A stretch of 64,000 nt of DNA from Saururus chinensis (lineage: Eukaryota; Streptophyta; Magnoliopsida; Piperales; Saururaceae), in NCBI GenBank assembly GCA_035235625.1, contig CP141150.1, positions 27,544,756-27,608,755 of the forward strand, in the 5' to 3' direction. Positions 1 to 10,600 of this stretch are shown one piece after another. The notes beneath the pieces were generated by a model. That model was not told the origin of the DNA. It did not search any database and saw only the letters and a list, made by a program, of their open reading frames with translations. Positions within the stretch are counted from its first letter, which is position 1; every line of letters begins with the position of its first letter. A program made the translations under genes and the position numbers.

Positions 1-1577
1 CTAATTGAGCCAAATCTCCATCAAATTCGTCTGTTGGTTTGATGGTCTGGTCAATGACATACATATGTAAGGATATGGACTGGTGGCCGGGAGAAATTTT
101 TTCATAAAAAGTGTAACAAAGGCTCTTTTTGTGCCTTGTATCCATTTCAGCTTGCTTGAGTCTCTTGACTGGAATGCTAGTAGTGGAAGAGCTAGGACGG
201 GAGTAAGGTCTAGCAGTGGTAGAAGAAGACCAAATGTGCAACCTATCACCTCTTTGTGAGTACTGTAGCTTCTTTTCAGACATGCGTGCGAGTCAGATAC
301 ACTCTCGCAAATTGTGTTGATGCAAATAACAAATTGGTAATGTTAGAGCTGACTCAGGCCAGTCCGGAACTCGGGCAGCAAGGCGTATGAACTAGTCCTG
401 GTACTGTTGGACTGCACTGGTCTGAGTTACTCACGGCATAAGGGAATTGAAGCCTTCATACTTAGTAGTTCTGAAGCACACATATAACATCTGAGCAAAA
501 TCATCGCAAATCTTGGCCAATATGTTTGGAAAATCTATATGCATGACACACAACTGAATGCTGACATCCAGGGCACAGCGGTCATCATCATAGTCACGGT
601 AGCGCCACCATCTATCATAGCCCCTAGCATACTGCCCATGTTGGCTGCCCCTATTTAGAGGTTGACCATCACGACCAATAGCATGATGGTCCTGTGCAAG
701 GTGCTCATGTTGAAAATTGTCATAAGTTGCGGGCTGTAGCCAGATCATAGGACCCTGACCATTGGTCATATGCCCCATGTTGAAGATGCTGAAGTGCCAC
801 CAAGCCTGTTTGAGCACCCGTGTGGTGGCTAGTTGCATAGGCACCAGCTAACCAAACACTCGTTTGGTAAAAGGAAGTGACATGATTGCCCATGGAAAGA
901 CGGTTGAGGATGGAAATGGAAGAATCCCAGTCAAGAACCTGGCCGGGTAGTATGTGTTGCTGGCAGAGAATCTGGGGAATAGCCAGGCACCCCAGAAATG
1001 CCATGAGGGGTCTCAGAAGAATCATAGGCGAGAGCTGCAGTTTGATCAGAAGTGGGAGTCACAGAAGAACGAGGGCGGAGGTTTCTTGTGAACCAGGGGC
1101 GAAAGAAGATGAGGCCATGGCTGCCAAGGCTGAGGTCGGGGTGGCATTGCGCAGAACTGGCAGAAGCAGACAAGGATCCTTGAGGAGGACCAAAACTCGC
1201 TGATGCAGTTGCTGGCAGGGGGGCAGACTGTCTGGAGTGCTGCTGGTCAAGCCTATGAAATATTTCTGCCGTCTACAATTTTATCTTATCGGCGAACCTG
1301 TGGGATTGCCTTGCCTCATCTCATCAATAAGAGCCTGCTAGAAATGGTCATCCTGCGACTGCGAGAAATTTTACAGTTGGGTCCAAGTGTTAGAAATGTT
1401 GTCCTCCAATTGGGCTATGACTGCATAGGGCTGGAAGCAGGCTGGTTGTTGAGTTGCTGCAAGCTGGTTGCTTCTCAAATTGGGGTGGAGGGTGCGAGTG
1501 GGATCTGGATGTCGCCATGGAAGCCTGACGATCAAAATAATCCCATACCTGTGTTGTAACTCCTTAAGGAGATACAA
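1..1577 (-). pseudogene. Decayed Ty3/gypsy gag fragment
   Basis: Read on the minus strand, about 530 down to 250 gives the end of a retrotransposon gag domain: a phrase ending FNSLMP, a stop, then TQTSAVQQYQD and LAARVPDWPESAL, interrupted by stops and frame changes. From about 290 to 60 it continues with RMSEKKLQYSQRGD and then KQAEMDTRHKE, the position where related gag proteins carry a zinc knuckle; the cysteines are lost. The part from 560 to 1577 is Gln/Ser/Pro-rich and probably the gag N-terminal region, but is less certain. No protease or reverse transcriptase follows before the window edge. It sits upstream of the visible HRLI exons in the opposite orientation, so it may lie within that gene's first intron. 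It is not expected to be functional. Confidence 0.7.
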
Positions 1578-1822
1578 AGTAAGAATGGGAATTGGGGTGA
1601 AAGGGAAGAGATGGAGATAGAAAGGGGAGAAGCCAGATAAATGGGGGAAGGAGAGGCAAAGGAGTGCTATGAATTGTTCAGTATTGAACTGAATTTACAA
1701 GATAAGAAGAGGAATTGGGGTGAAAGGGAAGAGATGGAGATAGAAAGGGGAGAAGCCAGATAAATAGGGGAAGGAGAGGCAAAGGAGTGCTATGAACTGT
1801 TCAGTGTTGAACCGAATTTACA
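1577..1822. repeat. Two-copy tandem duplication, 123-bp unit
   Basis: The phrase attggggtgaaagggaagag occurs at 1591 and again at 1714, and the copies stay nearly identical through the phrase ending gaatttaca at 1699 and 1822. The unit is purine-rich and few differences are seen, so the duplication is fairly recent. It lies in non-coding sequence between the gag fragment and the HRLI exons. Confidence 0.9.
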
Positions 1823-1900
1823 TTTAACTCATGGGGTTTTTTTAGTTTTAGACTTTTAACTTATGATAATTTACCCCTGATCAAACTAGGAAATAAAGTA

Positions 1901-2403
1901 AACTAAGCATAACTAAACTAGGAAATAATGTAAACTTGGAACTTAAGAAACTCAAGTCCTTCTCAAAATAAAATTTGACTAAAATCAGTAATCACCTAAC
2001 TTAGATGAATGTGTCAAAGTGTTGTCGTGGCAAGTTAGGGGCCTCAACACTTTAATATGAGAATTTTTTGGCATAAATGATTTAAGAAAGAACAAAAATC
2101 CAGTTTGTGGCTGCACGTTTACATTGCCCATCTGAGATTACAGCTAGCTATTTACTAAGCATGACTAAACTAGGAAATAATGTAAACTTGGATTTTAAGA
2201 AACTTAAGTCCTTCTCAAAATAAAATTTGACTAAAATCAGTAACCACCTTACTTAGATGAATGTGTCAAAGTTTTGTGGCAAGGTAAGGGCCACAACACT
2301 TTAATATGAAAGTTTTTTGGCATAAATGATTTAAGAGTGAACAAAATTCCAGTTTGTGGTTGCATGCTTACATTGCCCATCTGAGATTACAGCTTGCTAT
2401 TTA
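1901..2403. repeat. Two-copy tandem duplication, about 252-bp unit
   Basis: Copy one starts near 1901 and copy two near 2153; both begin with a ctaagcat-actaaactagg phrase and end in cccatctgagattacagct. Substitutions and one small indel separate them, so this duplication looks older than the adjacent 123-bp one. It is AT-rich, has no coding potential, and probably lies in intron 1 of the HRLI gene. The following 2404-3031 shows nothing beyond AT-rich intron-like sequence leading to a 3' splice site. Confidence 0.9.
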
Positions 2404-3031
2404 TTGCTCGACTTTGAAATCTTTTTTTGATCTACCTGAAATCTGTTTGATGCTGAAACAATTATGATACTCTTCAGATTGTGATGGATTTTATAGCAAC
2501 AAAATAGCAGAAAAAAATATTTTAGGGGCCTGATCGTTGATATACCTGCTTGGGTTGCTATTAGGCCCGGGGAAGCCGAGTTTGGGTTTGTTTGATCTAA
2601 GATTAACTAATTTGCTGCCATCCTTTAAAGTCAGCTTTAGGTCAAGTCTCAAACCTCATGTCTATTGTAGCATATAATTTGCAATTGATATCTGAACTTC
2701 GATTAACCAATCTAATTTGAGTAAAATCAATACCAAGAGTTGATTGTTATCTATCAAATAATGAATAATTTTCCAAATAATAGCTGGAAGGGGACTGCTT
2801 ATACAAATTATGAGTCCTGCTTTGTAGCTATCAGAAAGTTTTTTTGAAATAAAATGGAATTGTCAATGAATGAACCATAATCTTTGGTGGATTGCTGTTT
2901 CCATTTTGACAATCTTTGTTTTTAAAAGCTCATTATGCACTCTCTTACTAACCATAATGAGCTGTGTAATCAAGGCAGTGGGTTTTCTTTTTATTTGGGA
3001 ACATTAAAATTATAATAATTCTGTTTTTCAG

Positions 3032-4228
3032 GTTCAATGAATTTGGTGTTGATGGTGGGCCAGCTGCCAAGGCATGGAGACCAAAATTTGAAGCTTTTAC
3101 AAACCATGTCATAAACCATTTTGGAGTCCAGGTGCCTGATTTAGAAGTGAGTAGAACTTCTACTGTTATGCCTTGCTTTTGTATTCTAAAGTAGCAGCTG
3201 TGTTGTTGTATGACTAGATTATTTGGCATACATTCTTACCATATTTGCTACTATTCACAGATCAAACATATAGTGGCAGCAGCAATAGCATTTAAAGGGA
3301 TTGGGGGCGTTCTCTTTATTTTCGGGAGCTCTCTGGGTGCATATTTGCTGGTTTGTGCCTTTTCCTAAAATTCGCACTTTGCACTGTCTTCATTAAGTTT
3401 TACGTGGCTTGTATGTATTCTCAGAATATTCTGTCCATGTGTTGAAGTGGGTGGCTGGGTGTTGGTGAATGGGTAATTTTGGCTGGAGAGAGATGTCTGA
3501 GGATCTTGTTTGTGGATTTCAAGTATAACATATAAACATGAGATTTGTACACAAATTAGAGTTATGAGCTCTGGGTACTTTCTTTGGCATTTAAGAGGAA
3601 AAAATCCCGGCTGTCTGGTTTGTTGCATTTGGATTATATAATTGTCATGTGGTCACCAATTTGGATCTGAAGGCATCTTAAATTGTCTTAATTAAGAGAT
3701 GAATTTGGATGTTCTGGTTGGCTGGGAAACTGAACCTGGGCAGTATCCTTTCTGACATCCACCGGCAAGTAGCTTGGACTTGATACAGTTATAGGTACAT
3801 TACGTCCTTACCAATTGAAGAATAATGAGGGACTAGTTGGGGTTTAAGGAGCTTCTTGAGTTTGCTAGTCTGTCTCTTGACCTGTTCATTTTCCATATGC
3901 CTGATGTAGATGGCTTCTGACTATTGATATTTTTACCTTTTGCAGGCTCTTCATCTGTTTATTTCAACTCCTATATTGTATGATTTTTACAACTATGACA
4001 GCAAGAGGCTAGAATTTACTCAATATTTTGTAAAATTTACACAGGTTGGTGTTAATTGTTGCTGGATATGTAGTTCAGTAATTTTGAGATGTAATGATGG
4101 CACTGATATTTCATTGTTTTCTGTAGAATCTGGCACTCTTCGGAGCGTTGCTGTTCTTCTTAGGAATGAAGAATTCCATCCCGAAGAGACAACCTAAGAA
4201 GAAAACCCCCAAAACGAAGATCACATAA
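3032..4228 (+). CDS. HR-like lesion-inducing family protein, exons 2-5 (5'-partial)
   Basis: Four exons join in frame: 3032-3146, 3261-3350, 3946-4044 and 4127-4228 (TAA at 4226), with GT-AG introns. The first base of 3032 completes a split codon; the other three exons are in phase 0. They encode FNEFGVDGGPAAKAW, then IKHIVAAAIAFKGIGG and LFIFGSSLGAYLL, then ISTPILYDFYNYD, then NLALFGALLFFLGMKNSIP with a Lys-rich tail. This matches the plant HRLI family, small four-helix DoxX-like membrane proteins linked by name to hypersensitive-type lesions; the biochemical role is not established. The usual short first exon (about 22 residues ending near SAWQ) is not visible upstream to position 1. It is either beyond the window, with the gag fragment and tandem repeats inside intron 1, or lost. 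The visible exons have no stops or frameshifts, which favours a living gene. Confidence 0.9.
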
Positions 4229-5393
4229 ATAGCTGAGTTCATATGGGTTCTTTGTTGCTAGGTGAGGGAGGGTTTTGTTATTCCGGATGGGGTTTGAGAT
4301 TTCTCTGTGGTGTAATGTGCAGCACAATCTGCATTGGGTTTTGAAATTTCTGTATCAGTTTTTCGGAAAGGTGGTGGTATTGATATGCTAAACACCGAAA
4401 CCACGTGAATGAATTGGGGTATATATTTTGAGCGCCCGAAGCATCCGAGATTTTTTAGGTTGGCCCAGTTAATTGTTACTTTCGCTAATTTTTGTCACGA
4501 TACACAAATGTGTTTATTCTAAGCCGGAATAAGCTGCTGATTGGACGGGAAAGTGAAGTAGCCTTTAGAGTAAATTTGGGAGAGCTGGAAACACAATAAG
4601 TGCTTTAAAGCTGATTAACATTTTGTACTAATGATGTGATGTTAAAGTTGTTTTGTTTTTAATAATTAAAGCGCATCCAAATGACACAAGTATTTTTGTT
4701 TCCTTTTAAATCTGAATTTTAGCAAGGAAATGAGTTGCAGCTCACTATAGCTTTAGGAAGTGGGCCGTCATATCATAATCTCATACCATTCACACACGGC
4801 TCTGGCTACCCTTTCTCTTATAGCAAGATTCTCCTCATTAGGGGCCTTTAATTAAAAAGAGGATGCTTATATATCCAAGGCAAAGTTATGAAAGTCCATA
4901 CTAACGTGTGTTTAAAAAGTGTATTTTTTTGGACTAAGGTTCCCTTATCCCTTCTCTTTCACTATTGTATAACTCCCCTTTTCTTCCTACACCTTTTCTT
5001 TTTATTAAAAAGATTTCCTTGCCCTTCATTATTGGTGTCTCTTGTTGTCATTACTCATCTCTTCTCCTCGCTCACTTGTTGTATTTTTCAAGAAATTACA
5101 AAATCCACCATCGTTTTGAAAACTTGTACAAATCAGGTCTGCCTGAATTGTAATTATGAGGCATAAGGTATGAGACAAAAAGTAAATAAAAAGATTTAGG
5201 TGCTCTTCCTGTTTGATCCCTGTTTCACACCCAGTCAGAGGGGAGCAACTTCCCTCATCTGCTCCTGCTCCCTTCTCTCCCTCACCTTCATCATTCATTT
5301 TCCCTTCTCTCCCTCACCTCATTCCTCTTCTCTTCTCTTTGTCTCTTGTCTCTGTCTCCTCGTCACTGTTAAAGGGTCTACTCCTAGTTCAAC
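4229..5393. other. 3' flank of HRLI gene and AT/pyrimidine-rich intergenic DNA
   Basis: The first few hundred bases after the HRLI stop are the expected 3' UTR and flank. I see no second gene. From about 4930 the plus strand becomes rich in pyrimidines (many ctt/tct runs), which generates Ser/Leu/Phe-rich open frames that I treat as artefacts of composition. Confidence 0.5.
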
Positions 5394-5475
5394 ATGCAGT
5401 CTAGCTCCTCCATCAGGTCGGAAAGGACCATGAAGCTCCTCCAAAAGCTTACTGTGAGACCCTCCACCAATGCAG
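5394..5475 (+). CDS. Possible orphan first coding exon
   Basis: After a long pyrimidine-rich leader an ATG opens a short frame, MQSSSSIRSERTMKLLQKL then TVRPSTNAG, which runs into a good donor (gtatgt) at 5476. The leader and Ser-rich start look like a plant 5' UTR with a first exon. I cannot find a matching downstream exon before the MULE remnant, and I do not recognise the peptide. It could be a gene fragment, a captured exon, or chance. Confidence 0.2.
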
Positions 5476-6500
5476 GTATGTAATTTGTACATCTCCTGTG
5501 TCATTATAGAGAGGAAAGTAATATTTGTCAAGAGGTTAATAGACTGTATGGTTAACTATTTTGAGAAGGAATAAAAAATTGTGATGGTAGAAATAGGGAA
5601 GAGAAGGCCACCAAATAGTGTTGTAAGGACTTAGGAAAACTGATCAAATTGTTTTGGAAATTTATTGTGATGCCTTTGCGATGAAAGAACATTGAAATAG
5701 AAATGGGATTGTTGTCAATAGTTGTGATGGTTTTTGAAATTGTGATGATACATATAGGGTATCAATGACTTACAAATAAGGTTGTGAAGGCTCGGCAAAA
5801 CTCTTGCAATGGCTTGCTTAATTTTTTGGAAATTTGTTGCAATTTATTTGAGATGCAAGATCATTGGAATTGAGGTGAGTAACTGTAAGAGTAATTGCAA
5901 GTTATTCACAATATGGTGGATGCATTGCTAGTTTCTTCATAACATAAGGGCTTGTATCATAACTCCCTTTGCAGTATAGGGTATGCAACATCACAAGTAT
6001 ATTTGCAATATAGGGGCATGCTGTTGTGCACGATTGCATATGATGCTCAGACTGACTTTCTTATTGTTACTTTATTGCACTAAACTATTTAATTGGTATT
6101 GTAGTCTTTTATTATCGTACCTGTTGGTTCAGTTGGTGGTTTGAGATAGCCGACCCATTGATAGGAATATATTGTATGAACCGGACCGGTTTGGTTCAGC
6201 TGGTTCGGTTCCCTAGGAAGGGTCGTCTCCTATATGGGGTGGCCTTGACTCTTGATTCAGTTAGGCAATTAAAAAACTCTTTACTTTCTTCTCTTTCTCC
6301 ATTACTTTTCCTCTTTCCCTGCATAGATCTCCTAGGTACCGATAGTGCCTACTTCGGGCACATCACATGCATTGCAAGTTGATTTGCCAGTTGATTTTGA
6401 AATAACTTTGTGGTCCGTGAGTAAGTAACATTGTTGTATCTACGTGCAAGGTCCATCGTTAAAGATATGAGTACTAGCATGCTATGAGGGTATATTGAAT
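5476..6500. other. Non-coding stretch, no gene recognised
   Basis: AT-rich sequence with several loosely similar gttgtgatgg / ttggaaatttgttg phrases but no conserved coding frame. Around 6120-6240 there is a ggttcagttgg / ggttcagctggttcgg phrase with repeated GGTTC units. No tRNA-like fold was recognised. Confidence 0.4.
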
Positions 6501-7850
6501 GCGGCCCCAATGACAAATTGAAGATAGTAGGAGGTGTCAATCATTTGCATTATGTCAAAAAGGAAGATACTTTAAATTTATATGTGCAATGGTTGGTGGA
6601 ATCTTTCAACATTTTCCATTGCGATATCAATTTAAAATACATATACTCTGACATGGATGAGGATATTGATGTAACAAAAGATATGGGTGGATGGAGTTGT
6701 TGGATGTGTTCAGCTGTTTTGGAGAATGTTGTAAGCTATTGGTGATCGAGGAGCCATGACATAGGACATCACAAACACAAGCTAGTATGTATGAAAATAA
6801 CTTAGATATGATAGAACGATCAAAGCTTGAAAGTAGTCAAGTGACATTACTGCGATCAAGCATTAGGGTAACAAACTTCATAGGAATTGGGTGGGAGTTT
6901 AAGTATCAGTATGAAGTCATGAGGCATTAAAACAATATTATATTGCTCACAACTTCAACTATAAATATGTGAGGAATGGAGTGCAAAGGTTTACGACAAT
7001 TTGTAGAAGCTCCAATTGTTGTTGGAAAGTACATGTCATTTTGGACCATAAGACAAGTTGTTTTCAAGTGAAGGAGTATCTTCATCCTTATGGGGAACAA
7101 GGAGAATGTATCATCCTCATACATCGCATGGCCTCCTATTTGAGTTGGTTGTGGATACTGTGCAAGAAAGACCTGCATATTCGCCAATTGATACAGTGAA
7201 GGACATGCAGCAAGAGTAAGGTGTAACTATCACCTATAAAAAGGCATGATGTGCAAATGAGGTAGTAGTAACTTGTATACATGGGACTTACATGGATTCA
7301 TACAATGATTTCCCATGATATTGTAACAAACTCACCATGACAAACCCCGACTACATCTCACACTATGAGTTTAGCCCAAAGAGGAAATTTTTACATTGCT
7401 TCATTTCATTGAATGCATTTATCCATTGGTTTAGTTATTTTTGGTCCTTGTTGTTTTTGGATGGTACACACCTTAATGGGAAAGCAAAGTGAGCTCTATA
7501 AGTAGCAAGTGCAATTAATGGTGGAGATCATATACTTTGATTGGACTATTGTGTTGTAGATAATGAGAATGAAATCAATTGGACATGGTTCCTTAATTCA
7601 TTGTGAGACATTATGGGCTATGAGAAGTGGATTACATTTGTGTCTGAAAGGGAGAATAGATTGATTACAATATTATCGCTATATTCTTTGATGGATTTCA
7701 TGGTTACTATGTGCGTCACCTATAGAGCACACTCTAGTGCGACTGATAGGGTATCCTTTGTGTGGTTATGTCACTATGGTGCTTAGGATAACTTGTTCAG
7801 TGAGCAAGAAGAAAATAAAAGTAATGTTGAGTGAGGATAGGACATCTACT
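6500..7850 (+). pseudogene. Decayed MULE (Mutator-like) transposase
   Basis: Around 6955-7140 the plus strand encodes a MuDR-type N-terminal domain (YVRNGVQRFTTICRSS, then CCWKVHVILDHKTSCFQVK). Around 7345-7670 one frame gives the MULE core, including KFLHCFISLNAFIHWFS, LLFLDGTHLNGKAK, then VVDNENEINWTWFLNSL. The phrase FLDGTHLNGK is the family's first catalytic-Asp region. Around 7690 FFDGFHGYYVRHL matches the phrase after the second catalytic region. At least four in-frame stops and several frame changes break it. An acidic ORF at 6518-6745 is probably the upstream part. I did not find convincing terminal inverted repeats. It is a dead remnant. Confidence 0.8.
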
Positions 7851-8394
7851 AAGGGATAGTTAATAGTTAATAGATTGATGAAACTTTGAGACATCATAGT
7901 TAAATTCTATAGCACTTTCATCTTGATGATGGTAGATCTTTATGGTAGTTTTAAAGGCTTTGATACTTTTTATGTTGTTGCATTCAAGATTTTGTATTAG
8001 TATGCTTAGTATGATTCATAATAGATGTAGTTCAATTTCTTTTATTTCCCAAGGATTGTTTTTAAACAAAGCGGTGGTTTGGCTGTGTATTTTGATTCAA
8101 CTCAGGGTTTTGGGTTAAAATTATCACATTGTCTAAGTTCAAGTTAGGGGCCATGACATTTATTGATATTAGAGATTAGTTTGGTTTAAAAGCAACAAAG
8201 AATAATAGATGTTGGAAAAGCACCATTAGTTGGGTATAATGGGTAGTGAGATGTTAAAAGAAAATTAGACAATGCTAGCGACATTGGTACTGTTAGTTCA
8301 TTGTTTTATTGCGTACTTGTGTGATGTTTTCTTTGATTTTGTTGTTAGATCATGAGATTTAACACCTAGATGTGGTGTGGATGGCGGGTTGTAG

Positions 8395-9590
8395 TCAACT
8401 AGGGGCAACCGATTGTGAAATTGTTAGGGATCCACGTGTAGATGATGTGTTGTCAGCCATTGAGGGATTGACTCAGGTGGTGTAGGCTCAACAATAGGCT
8501 AGACAACACAATGGTGGATAGGATTAGTTGACCTTAAAAGGTTTCAAGAAGTTGAATCCTCCCATTTTCAAGGGTAAGATGGATCCTACTGAGGTAGACA
8601 ACTAAAAGTGCATATGGAGAAAATTTTTAGTGGCAAACAGCGCTCAGAGGAAGAAAAGACCCACCTACCTAAGTTCACTTTTGAGAGTGAAGCTTAGCAT
8701 TCGTGGCTTTTTGTTGAGGCGTAGCCATTCTACAATCGGGGTGATATTTCTTTGAGGGTCTTCTTAGTTGTTTCTATGACAACTATTTCCCTTTGTATAT
8801 GTGGGAAGATAAGAAGAAAGACTTTTTGACCTTAGAGCAAGGATCTATGTTCATCGTCAAGTATGAAAACAATTTCATAGAGATGGAATGCTTTGTCTCT
8901 TCAATGATGAGTATGAGAGGTAAGGAAGTTTGAAGATAGACTGAAGCCTTAAATCAGAAGTCGAGTGGTACTTTTTTGATAGAGGACTTTGGCAAAAATC
9001 ATGGAGATTGCTAGAGTCGTTGAGAAGAACTTCGATGATTACCTTAGGAGAAGGGAGCAACCAAAGTGTAATAGGCAGAGTGATTCTCAGGGAGGCTATA
9101 TTCAAATGCCTCATGGGAACAATAGCAACACTAGCAACACTTTGGGTAATAACATGTCAATAAATTCTGTAAACAATTTCAGCATGAACAATTATAACAA
9201 TGTTAATTTAGAGATATCAAATGAGGATATTCACCAAAACTATTGTTTGACACTGATTCTTCGCATTCCTTCATTTCTCCTCTTTTTGATTGAAAACTCA
9301 ATATTGAATCAAATTTATTGTTGACTCCTTTACGTGTTTCTACCCCTTCATCCTCTCTTCAGGCGGAGGACTATTTTGAGAAAGTTCCTATTTTAATTAA
9401 GGGACAAGAGCTAGCAGTTGATTTGATTATTTTGCCTATGATTGATTTTAATGTGATTTTAGACAGACATAATGTTAGTATATCATGTTCATGTTGGTTG
9501 TCGGGGAAAAAAGATAATGTTTACCATTCCAGACATAGAGTCTTTTGTCTTCCAAGGTATGAGATGGGTTAGCAAAAAGTTCTTGGTGTC
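8395..9590 (+). pseudogene. Gag and protease remnant of element I
   Basis: Gag begins near 8395 with MAGCSQLGATDCEIVRDP then VDDVLSAIEGLTQV, and LTLKGFKKLNPPIFKG at about 8520, the same order as element II at 13094-13280. The frame then shifts repeatedly. Near 9250 LFDTDSSHSFISPLF is the aspartic protease active-site region; the usual Asp-Ser/Thr-Gly reads Asp-Thr-Asp, so the essential Gly is lost. The following frame (9318-9572) holds the rest of the protease, including VDLIILPMIDFNVIL. No active product is expected. Confidence 0.7.
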
Positions 9591-9759
9591 TTCATATTAA
9601 ACAAAGAAATGGATCAACAACGGATGCATGACTTTTCTTGTAAGCATTTAAGTGAAAGTTGTAGAACCAATTCCTATTGAATTTGTTCTGGTGTTTGTCG
9701 ATGTTTTCGAGATGACTTTCCAAGTTTACCTCATCGGATAGATATTGAATTCAATATTG

Positions 9760-10590
9760 ATATTCTTCAAAGCACCATGTCAATTTCAAAAGCTCAATAC
9801 CGTACGATGCCAACTAAAATTAAAGATCTTAAAACCCAACTGCAAGATTTATTAGATAAGGGATTCATTAGGTCTAGTGCATGCCCTTGGGGCGCACTGT
9901 TCTCTTTGCCAGAAAAAAAAGGATGGTTTTCTCAAACTTTGCATTGATTACAAAATGTTGAATCATGTCATTATAAAGAATAAGTATCCCTTGCCATGTA
10001 TTGATAATTTATTTGATCAATTGCAGCAGGCTCAAGTGTTCTCTCAGATTGATTTGTGGTTGGGTTATCATCAGCTTCGCATTTGACCCGAGGACGTGTC
10101 AAATACTTCTTCCAGGACATGCTATGGGCACTATGAATTCTTAGTGATGCCTTTTGAGCTTACCAATGAGCCAACATCTTTCATGGATCTAATGAATAGG
10201 GTCTTTAAGCCTTATTTAGATCAGTTTGTCATTATTTTTGTATACAATATATTAATCTATTCATCTAATAAGGAGGATATGAGAAGCAACTAAGAATTGC
10301 ACTACAAACTTTGAGAGATCACAATCTCTATGCAAAGTTTAGCAAGTGTAAATTTTGGTTGAAGTGAATTTTCTTAGCCAAGTTATATCCAAGGATGGTG
10401 TGGTGGTGGATCCGGCTAAGGCAGAAGCAGTTTTAAAGTGGGAGACACCAATAAATGCATATGAAGTCAAAAATTTCTTAGGCATTGTAGGGTATTATTC
10501 ACGGTTCATTGAAGGATTTTAAGTCATTGCAGCCCCTATAACCAAGCTAATAGGGAAGAATATAAAGTTTGATTGGAGTCAAGCATGTCA
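9760..10590 (+). pseudogene. Reverse transcriptase remnant of element I
   Basis: Recognisable RT phrases run in order: [76 protein letters not shown] then YNILIYSS, and FLGIVGYYSRFIEGF. The catalytic pair, usually Asp-Asp in FxDDxL, reads Tyr-Asn (FVYNIL). There are stops at about 10084 and 10292 and a frameshift at about 9900. The remnant ends in the linker to RNase H where the LTR at 10601 begins. Confidence 0.8.
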
Positions 10591-10600
10591 ACAAAGTTTT

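Larger units (their letters stand above)
7850..10600 (+). mobile_element. Gypsy element I: truncated internal region with LTR remnant
   Basis: Sequence from about 8030 to 8154 resembles the end of the LTR at 12720-12882 (shared caatttcttttat and ggttttgggtta phrases). It is followed by a damaged primer-binding region (tgatattagaga at 8164) aligning to the intact one at 12892. The internal order gag, protease, reverse transcriptase is plus-strand gypsy and matches element II throughout. It stops abruptly at 10600 inside the end of RT/start of RNase H, where an LTR beginning tgtaacaacc starts. Either element II inserted here, or the LTR-internal-LTR-internal arrangement arose by recombination between related copies. 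Confidence 0.7.

Noticed and set aside
5200-5433. Ser/Pro/Leu-rich frame in a CT-rich stretch
   Set aside because: Low-complexity pyrimidine sequence explains it; better read as an untranslated leader or nothing.
6120-6240. GGTTC-rich stretch considered as a tRNA gene
   Set aside because: GGTTC words repeat without a matching A box, acceptor stem or anticodon loop.
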